Shown: one piece after another, positions 56,438 through 64,000 of the stretch
How the letters are laid out: each line of letters starts with the position of its first letter
Position numbering within the stretch: the stretch's first letter is position 1
DNA from: Daucus carota subsp. sativus
Taxonomy: Eukaryota; Streptophyta; Magnoliopsida; Apiales; Apiaceae
Assembly: GCF_001625215.2 (NCBI RefSeq)
Contig: NC_030384.2
Span: forward strand, 40,396,390 to 40,460,389
Reading direction: 5' to 3'
Length of the DNA stretch: 64,000 nt
Position numbers and translations under genes: made by a program
Notes under the pieces: generated by a model
What the model saw: only the letters and a program-made list of their open reading frames with translations
Databases searched by the model: none
Told to the model about the DNA's origin: nothing

Positions 56438-58104
56438 AAAAGAGACATGCAATGCAAATTCATCAACTTTAAACTTTGGTTAAAGACTTAAAGTTAAGAT
56501 ATGGCTAGCTAGCTTCCACCACCCCGTGTCTATACATTTATATAACTACTTTTGAGTGCAGGGGCTTGATTATAAAGTCAGAGATGTTTGAGAGATTGAG
56601 ATGATATGCTGGATTTCACCTTCATTATTTTGCTTCTACTCTGTCCTTGATTCTCTCTTGTATGTCTAATGTTTGCCTATTTTAAGTAAATGCAATTTGC
56701 TACGGGTATCTCCAACGATCTTGACTATAAATGATGGCGGTAAGACATTATGTAAATTTGTCGAATCTGTAAAACATTAATAACACGAGGAGGTTGACTA
56801 TCATTACATATAAGGAGAATGTCTAGAGGACATTGTAAATTTTTACAAATAGTTGCATTGATAATACTTTAGTATTGGTTTCCGCTTGGTTCTTATCTAT
56901 AACCGTTATCAAATGGAATATATCGACTTGGTTTCTACCTTTTAACCGTAATCAGATCATTTGAAATTGTTTTTCAGATTCAGTCCGTGGGTGTGCAACT
57001 TATCTTCAAGTTCCATTTATATTCTAACAAGATGGCACACCATGCTAAGAGAGAAATAGACATATGATTAGAGTTTCCACACATTGGAAACATCTAAATC
57101 AGAAGATAAGTGAAGGGCCCAAACATATTCTGCTAATTGTCTTTTAGTTGTCCTCTGAGAATCTAGAGTATCTTGATTGCCTTAATCATCACATGAAACT
57201 GAATTAAATTATAATGAAAGGGTGTACACATGCTTTGGTGCCTCTGCAAATACTACAAACACTCTTGATTACCAAACATAAGTTGTTTAATTTTCATGAT
57301 CATAAAACCTTGTATTTCATCCCATGTGTAGACTGCATCTTTTTTGTTGAGTTGTTTCTCATCACATGGCACACACAAGGCTAGCATGGCATATTTGTCC
57401 CCTATGCAGGCTCAAGCTACTTAAAGGACCATTCCTTATAGGACCACCATGCATGAATGTTAGAGAGAAAGAGATTAATGCTTCATATTGGGTGAAGGAT
57501 TATGACATGAGATCAATTGCACCAATCTTCAACCACACATGAAATTATTTAAGATAAAATGGACAATTGGTAAGGGTGTCAAGTAAGTCTTTCCTTGATT
57601 TTGGTGGGGGGAGTAACAATCATAGCAAGGTCCCAGTTGATCTGCTTATTCTTAACTTTCAAGATTTCTATTAGCTGTTTATTAATAATGAGTAGGACTG
57701 GATTTCTACTATTATCACTGATTCTGAATGGGCTAAGTTGGACAAATCTGATTTACCAAATTTCCATGATATAAGATACTCCATTTTTTTTTTTTTTTTT
57801 GAGCAATACTATCTAATTTATTTTCATTTACTGTCAAGGAAGCAAAAGATTGCCTCACATGCAGCTACTGAAACATGAGTATATCAGTATAGTACAGTAG
57901 CAGGTAGATTTTGCAACCTTCTAAAGGGTACTGGCATATAAAATATTAACTGAGCTATAAATGCAGATAGAATTCTGCTGTTTCTAAATTATTCAGGGAT
58001 GATTCATGATTGGGTTTAACTGATTAATTATGTTAACTATACTTGCAAACTTATGAATATCTCCCGCAAAAGTGAAAACGCGAGAATAATTGTTCAACAA
58101 TTTT

Positions 58105-58260
58105 AAAAAAGAAAATGTTATATACAAAACTTCAAAAGTGAAAGTGCAGAACTCGTTCTCACATATTTTCATGCTAAAAATATCAAAAAAGAAAATGATA
58201 TATACAAAACTTCAAAAGTGAAAGTGCAGAATTCGTTATCACGTATTTTCATGCTAAAAA
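58105..58260. repeat. 80-bp tandem duplication
   Basis: Two direct copies with a period of 80 bp: AAAAAAGAAAATG starts at 58105 and 58185, and both units end ATTTTCATGCTAAAAA. They differ at only a few bases. Confidence 0.93.
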
Positions 58261-58941
58261 TTTCTCCATAGAGGACGTCACCCTGACCACTTAATTAATC
58301 CAGAGGCAAATCCGCAAAATTATCATATATATGCATAATGTAGACAATTAATTTACCCTTGAGCCTTCTCACGGTATGATAATCAACATAACTACAGTGA
58401 ATTTCAGTTTGGACTTAAAATCATATCAAAGTTTGATAAATTTCATTCAATCTTAATGAAATATGAATGAATATGATTATCTGCAATTGGGATATGATTA
58501 ACGGGAAAAGGTCCCTTAATAAGCCCTAGAACAAAAGAATAAGGCCAGAACACTAAAGTGAAGAAGCTTTGTCTAGCTTTATCTTTATCATGACAAGATG
58601 GAGGCTTCTCCTAATTTATGCAATAGTCAATGAAACTTTTGAGCTGCACATTCTTTAGAGGTGTGAGGGTGGAAGTTTCCTCTCCATGCTTTTCAGTTTT
58701 CAAACAAAAAAAGAAAGTGTGATGTACATTAATTTTTAGTACCAAGCCATGACTTTTAGACACATTGTATTTTTTTGCCCGTGTGTGTTTTTCTTCTGCC
58801 CCATTTCTTTTAATTTTTTCTCCTTTTCTCTGTATTTTGGTTCAGATTAGATAATGGTGCACACACTAGATTCTCCTTGCATATATTTTAAACTTGAGAC
58901 ACAGCATGTGTCAATGTTTCTTCCTTTTTCTCTGCAAGTTA

Positions 58942-59176
58942 CTCCCTCTGTTTTTTTTTATATGACACTTTTGACTTGGGCACGTAACTTTAGGTGGGTT
59001 GACCGGATAGTAGAAATCATTATTTTTGATTGATTTTTTTTGTGAATTAAAATTTTGATTGTATATTTTTATTCAGAAAAAGAAAAATTCAAAAATAATA
59101 CTTTTAACTATCCGGTCAAAGCACTTAAAAGTGTGTGCCAAAAAGTCAAACGTCATATATTAAAAAACAGAGGGAG
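58942..59176. mobile_element. Stowaway-like MITE (235 bp)
   Basis: CTCCCTCTGTTTTTTTTTATATGAC on the left pairs with the right end GTCATATATTAAAAAACAGAGGGAG; TA flanks at 58940-58941 and 59177-59178. A second inner pair (GGGTTGACCGGATAG with CTATCCGGTCAAAGC) extends the palindrome. Confidence 0.88.
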
Positions 59177-60019
59177 TATTTAGATCATCTATAATGTTTT
59201 TGATATCGAGTACTCTCTCAGTCCATGTGTTTACAAACGAGTTGAATACAAAATTTTAAAATTATATATAAAAAATAGTAGGAAAATTTTACCTGATAAG
59301 TTTCAAATATAAAAAATTGGAAGGAATATTTTAAAAAAATTATAAAAAAATGTTTTCGGCAGAGCGCATATTCCCTGCAGCGTTTGAAGCGATTTTTTGT
59401 CCTTGATACAAATATGGGAGTGTATAAGTTTGTGCATTGCGGTAAATTAAGCTACAATGCAAGAAATATGTGCAAACAGATTGAATAAATGGAATCACTT
59501 ATTCCAACTCATTTCTCCACTCCTGAGAGGACAAAAGGGTAAGAATCTTAACTCCATAACTTGGGTTCCCAAACATGCTAGATCGCTTAACTTTCATCAT
59601 CATGTCATGTTTGGAGGGTGGTTGACGAAGAATGTGAACCAAAATGTGCTGGAAAGGTTTCACACCATGGACAAACACCGGGAAATCCTAATACTAAACG
59701 AGCTATTCAAACTTTGTTATACACTTTTACATCCCGCGGCTTGCCGTCTTCTCATCATATTCCACATATTTTGACTATACTTTTATTTAAATCAATAATT
59801 GATCATTATATGCTAAAATATTAATGGGTATAAGTCATTTTTATGAATAAACTACACTTTCATAATATCATGTCTTATGAAAATAACTCACTAAATAAAT
59901 TTAAATTATATTCCGCAAGCATTTATAATACAGATATTGACGATATTTCTTCTATTAATTTGTCTAGTGTGTGCGCATGATTACATATTAAGAGCTAAAT
60001 TTATGCATTTAGCTTCATT

Positions 60020-60147
60020 TGATTGATGTGGTTGTTGTATGTGGAGACCGGATAGTCCATCATTATCATTATTAAAAATATAAACCAATTAAAATGAGTC
60101 AAAAACATAAAATTTGACGCTCAGCATGTGTCCATGAGCACATTATA
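60020..60147. repeat. Dispersed repeat, copy 2
   Basis: Same order of motifs as the copy at 42521: TGATTGATGTGGTTGTTGTA, ATCATTATTA, AACCAATTAAAATGAGTCAAA, ATGTGTCCATGAGCACA. Confidence 0.75.
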
Positions 60148-61204
60148 GATAACCTCTTTTTCTATTTCATTTAGGATGCTTTTCATACTTGCGAGCGTGG
60201 CGCAATTTGATAGCAAGTTGTAGAACTTTTAATTAGACTTTAATAATCTACCCCCTCCGTCTCACTCATTTCCATACTTCATTTCCCCGATTTCAATTTT
60301 AGGCGCACACTGTTTGACCTTATAAGTGAAGTAACACTCTTATTGGACTAAAAGTTTGTACTGAAAGCAGGATCAGAACGCTCTTAGCTAAGCCTTAGCA
60401 AGGGCGTCCGCAAACAAACTCTTACAAGGAAGATTCTAGTTATTTCTTAGGCTCTCATTCTGTCATATAACTGCAGACATTTTGCCCATCAGCTTGTTGT
60501 TGCGATTCCAACGTTGTTAGCTTAAATGCTCTCAGAAAACTGATTAAGAGAATCAATGCTTGGATCAATGAAATATTAGCTGGACCATTCCCTCCTCTTT
60601 GGAGAGCTACCTCTTTGCTTCATTCTGCTACTTAGATCTTCCATAAAACTTATAGTACAGACAAACATGGGTAGAATTGTGGGACAACTCATGAAAGTTA
60701 ACTATCTTTCATCAGAGTGGTACTGTATTAAGAGGTAGTTAATCTTACAATAGGTGGTTCGGACAGCACCTGCCTAGAATCTTGCATTTAACTCCACCAA
60801 ATGTTGCATATTTTCCAGCCACAATATTCACATTTACAGAACACACTTCAGCAGAAGCAGAAGCATCTTGGAAAAATTACTTTAACACAACTATATAATC
60901 ATCTTTCACTAAACACTCGTTGATGTAATGATCAAACTAGATCTCCTACTACACAGGTCAGTACAGCTGCATTGATCTATGTTATTAGCAGCCAACAAAG
61001 CATTATGAATTCACTGACTACATTCAGGGAAAGCAAAACAGAATTATCTTTGTCATACTCATCTCAAAAAAAAAATTAGACTGTGTACTAGTATAAGTAG
61101 TAACTTTTTTTGGTTTAATCACTCTAAAATAGCTTATTGCCAGGTACAAAACACAGGCTGAATACAAAAGCTAAGAGTATAAAAATATATGAACTTGTTG
61201 AATA

Positions 61205-61746
61205 TCAGTTTTCAACTTTTTTGGAGAAAGAAAGTATGAAATAAAGACACAATGGGACTACCACAAAAGCTCCCAACTTGAGTAAATCCTCAGTTTCTCT
61301 TGAGATTGCACCAATTCTAGACCAGTCTCCACTATACCTGCATATTAACATTTAACATTCCATATTAAGCAGAGAATCTCAAAATTTTAATAATACTTAT
61401 TGACTGGCTATTAACAGTGAGAACAAGTTTTAGTTAATTACCCGGCATCAACGAATCCCAATCCAAGAATTGCTACGACAGATTGAGCAAGAACTTTTTT
61501 GGGAACTTTTATTGGAAAAGCAGAAGGTTTGTCATCTGTTTTCCCATAACTTTCTTCCCTTTTAGCTGATGTTATAATTCTTGAAAATTTTCTGCCAATA
61601 TTATTTCTATAGAGATGAGAGGAAATACTGGTGAAGATGATAAAATTCTTCCCTGTGAGCAGCATTTTATTGGCCACACAGTCTGCACTAAAGGAATCAT
61701 TGATGAGGCTTAAATTTCTAGTTCTTAAGAGGGGTATTATGGTCAT
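61205..61746 (-). CDS. Small predicted organelle membrane protein
   Basis: CDS = complement(join(61205..61337, 61442..61746)), 145 aa; the splice restores the frame across GCCG|G...G|GTATAG. The first 70 residues are rich in Ser/Arg/Asn with few acids, like a transit peptide. Then come KKVLAQSVVAILGLGFVDAGYSGDWSRIG (in part LAQSVVAILGLGFVDAGYSG), a first hydrophobic segment, and KLGAFVVVPLCLYFILSF, a second. The two segments around DAGYSGDWSRIG suggest a two-pass thylakoid or envelope protein. I recall plant proteins of unknown function (DUF7887-like) with this block but cannot confirm it. The start is the first ATG of the frame. Confidence 0.72.
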
Positions 61747-62844
61747 ATCACAACAAAGTAGTTTAGTTCAATAGCCCTACAAGCTGTGAGGTACTTGATG
61801 AGTCCATGTATCCATCCCTAGAACTAGGGCATTCACTTTGGCTTTTCAAAAATTTTATTTTAGTTTGACACTCAAAAAAGTGCAATGCCATGATTGGATT
61901 CTGGGAGGAATTAGTTAAAATTATAGTAGATCACTGAGAGCACTTCTGAAGCGAAATACTTTCTGTTGCCAACGGCGAGGAATCTGCAAAACAGGAAGCT
62001 GCAACCAATAGTCCTACTTGGCTACTCCTAGCTCAAGCACACACTCAAATTCCAAGTACTAATATATATGGAAAATTAGGTGATAGGTAATACAAGGAAG
62101 GAACATAATTCAGTGAGTTCTTCATAAGATTTTGATGGGTGCCTTGTAGGCTGTAGCTGACCTTTGGTTGCCAAGCCCTTGTGTGCACAGATTATGCAGC
62201 TCATTAAAACCTTTAAAAATGAAATGCTCAGCGGAGGCAAATATATACTACATAGTAGTGCAAAATTATCAACCACGTGATCATTTGTTCACTCAAAAGA
62301 TCACATAGATCAGAATGTTTGAAAGAGTACTGATAGTATATATCTCCTACTTAATTATCTGCTGTAATAAACTCTGTACTGAGATGGCCATGCTCTTATG
62401 TATTCTACAAGATACAGTTACCACTACACTGCTGCTACATAGATGCAGCACTAATAGCAATGTACTAAACTAATACTGAACACAGAATGCTGAAAAAACA
62501 TAATGAATTAAACATCATGAATGATCAGCAATGATGCTAAATTGAGGAGGAATGGATCGATTTAACAAGAACAACGTTTACCACTATTACAACCACCAAA
62601 GACTGTCACAGCTGAAAGAAAGTTTCTCACCACAACCCTAGCAAATGTAAAACTGACTTAATCTCATACTACCAAATGACATGCTAGTATGCTACTGCAT
62701 TATGGACAGTAAATTCCATCGTATTGAACTAAACCTTCTAACTTTACATTCAAAATCTATTGAATTTTGATGTATATGAGATATCTCCCCTTATTCCTGA
62801 TCATCGATTACTACTTACTAGCTTCCCCATATGCACAGCTTCCG
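61747..62844. other. Gap between two minus-strand genes
   Basis: Likely the 3' UTR of the right-edge gene and the promoter of the small membrane protein gene. No additional coding sequence or repeat ends noted. Confidence 0.5.
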
Positions 62845-64000
62845 TTAGACAGTATCTTTGCAATGTGCATCAACTTCCTGATGAACATCAGATTCTTGAT
62901 CTCGTTCCCATGTCAATCTTGACAGTCGAAAAAAGCTATAGTCACCTCCAGGTTTAGCAAAATCTTGACGCTCTGGGTTTCTGCCTTTCTCTGCTACAAG
63001 CTTCTTGTACTTGGTCTGCAACTTGAGGACTTTTTCAGTCAACTGAGATTCATTGATACATCCTCCTTTCTGGAGTTCGGAATTGAGATAAGCAAGCAGA
63101 GAATGCTGTGGGCCAAGTGTAGTTGCAGGCTGATCAAGAACATATGGTAAAGACCCAAAATATAGTTTGTACCCAAAAAGATTTTTCAAGGTCCTAAAGT
63201 CATCATCCTGTTCACTTGCCGATTCTGGAAATAACAGATTCTGATCCTTAGGACACTGCTTTCCACTCGATTGATCATTCTCACAAGCAAATTTTTCACA
63301 CTTCCTTTGAGCATAGAATTCATCTAATGCAGCGTTTTCTGCTACCAAGGACTCCTCATCAAGACCATAAAATGATTGAACTTGGGATGAAGGCTTAAGT
63401 GGCAGATTGAGGTTATTGAAATCAACACCATAAAAAGAAGAAAGAGGGAAATCTTGAAGCACCAGTAAGTGTTGAAAATCAAAACCTGAAGGATACACAC
63501 TTTGTTCCCCTTGTTCACAACTACCTTCTTCTGCACGAGCCACGCCTTCTTGAATGCTTTCTACATCAGACCCTCGTGACACACAAGGCAGAGGAACGCA
63601 GCTCTTTTCCTTGATCTTAGTCTGCCTCATCTGCAAGAGAAGGTCATCAACATTATCTTCTCCTTTGGCTTGAGTTTCTCCAGTTGGAATTTCTTCAACT
63701 ACATTAACTTCACCCTGCACACCAACCGTCTCTTCTTCTTGGAGTTCTTGTTTTCGGGTTTTGGCTTCTGAGGTTTTCTTGATTTCCTCCTGATCACCTG
63801 AGGTTTTGGATTCTGGGGTTTTCTTGATTGCCTTCTCATCAACAGGGGTCTCTCCGGATTCAATAATTTCAGCAATTAAGTCCTTCCACCAGAGACCAAG
63901 ATCAATATCTTCCACTTCATTGATTTCTTGTTTTTGCGCCTTGCCCCTTGAGAAAATCTTTTTGGCCTTTGAGAGAATTTTCTTGAATGGGTTTTTTTGT
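62845..64000 (-). CDS. Unrecognised acidic/charged protein, 3' part (runs off the right edge)
   Basis: One open frame of at least 385 codons, with the stop at 62845 and no break up to the window edge; the start lies outside. The visible N-terminal part is very basic (KKILSKAKKIFSRGKAQKQE) and may be a nuclear signal. It is followed by EVEDIDLGLWWKDLIAEIIES, then a Lys/Glu/Thr-rich stretch with two related KKTPESKTSGDQEE/KKTSEAKTRKQE repeats. A middle region carries aromatic-acidic motifs (FQHLLVLQDFPLSSFYGVDF; FYGLDEESLVAENAALDEFY). The C-terminal 100 residues form a Lys/Leu-rich probable coiled coil (ESQLTEKVLKLQTKYKKLVAEK) and then RLSRLTWERDQE. No known domain was recognised. The long frame and ordered composition make it a real gene. 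Confidence 0.8.
   Translation of the reverse strand, partial: QKNPFKKILSKAKKIFSRGKAQKQEINEVEDIDLGLWWKDLIAEIIESGETPVDEKAIKKTPESKTSGDQEEIKKTSEAKTRKQELQEEETVGVQGEVNVVEEIPTGETQAKGEDNVDDLLLQMRQTKIKEKSCVPLPCVSRGSDVESIQEGVARAEEGSCEQGEQSVYPSGFDFQHLLVLQDFPLSSFYGVDFNNLNLPLKPSSQVQSFYGLDEESLVAENAALDEFYAQRKCEKFACENDQSSGKQCPKDQNLLFPESASEQDDDFRTLKNLFGYKLYFGSLPYVLDQPATTLGPQHSLLAYLNSELQKGGCINESQLTEKVLKLQTKYKKLVAEKGRNPERQDFAKPGGDYSFFRLSRLTWERDQESDVHQEVDAHCKDTV

Larger units (their letters stand above)
56438..61204. other. Gene-poor 4.8-kb stretch
   Basis: Holds the 3' UTR of the preceding gene, a T tract near 57786, an 80-bp tandem duplication, a Stowaway MITE, single MITE ends (59210, 60251) and a dispersed repeat copy. 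Two overlapping plus-strand frames at 59457-59824 are unexplained (see findings). No gene could be supported. Confidence 0.5.

Overview
The window is nuclear DNA of a flowering plant, almost certainly a eudicot. It has AT-rich intergenic DNA, many-exon genes with ordinary GT-AG introns, long introns, and several families of small non-autonomous transposons. Exon-intron structures were rebuilt by hand by joining reading frames across splice sites so that phase is kept.

Layout, left to right: (1) a minus-strand LysM GPI-anchored receptor-like protein (LYM1/LYM3 type, 671-3080); (2) a transposon-rich gap (3.1-8.3 kb) with a Mutator-like element, a short Helitron and a Stowaway MITE; (3) a plus-strand, 18-exon gene for the alternative clamp-loader large subunit ELG1/ATAD5 (8388-18798), with an E2F-type site in its promoter; (4) a plus-strand universal-stress-protein-like gene (21940-22971); (5) a minus-strand UDP-galactose transporter of the GONST5/UDP-GALT1 type (24149-28492); (6) a plus-strand SGT-type TPR co-chaperone (31658-42151); (7) a plus-strand long-chain acyl-CoA synthetase of the LACS8/LACS9 type (45640-52406); (8) a plus-strand two-exon plant protein of unknown function with a CxxC motif (55502-56437); (9) a gene-poor 4.8-kb stretch; (10) a minus-strand two-exon small membrane protein (61205-61746); (11) the 3' part of an unrecognised minus-strand gene running off the right edge (62845-64000).

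The genes do not form one pathway. The neighbourhood looks ancestral: from memory, LYM3, ELG1, UDP-GALT1 and LACS9 lie within one short interval of Arabidopsis chromosome 1 (At1g77590-At1g77630), in the same order as here. The USP-like and SGT genes are interspersed.

I saw no clear previously undescribed system. The observations most worth a second look are a duplicated DLNxxP (EAR-like) segment inside ELG1, the E2F site ahead of ELG1, three transposons whose ends and target duplications can be read directly, a 32-nt coding microexon in the LYM gene, and the two genes of unknown function at the right end.
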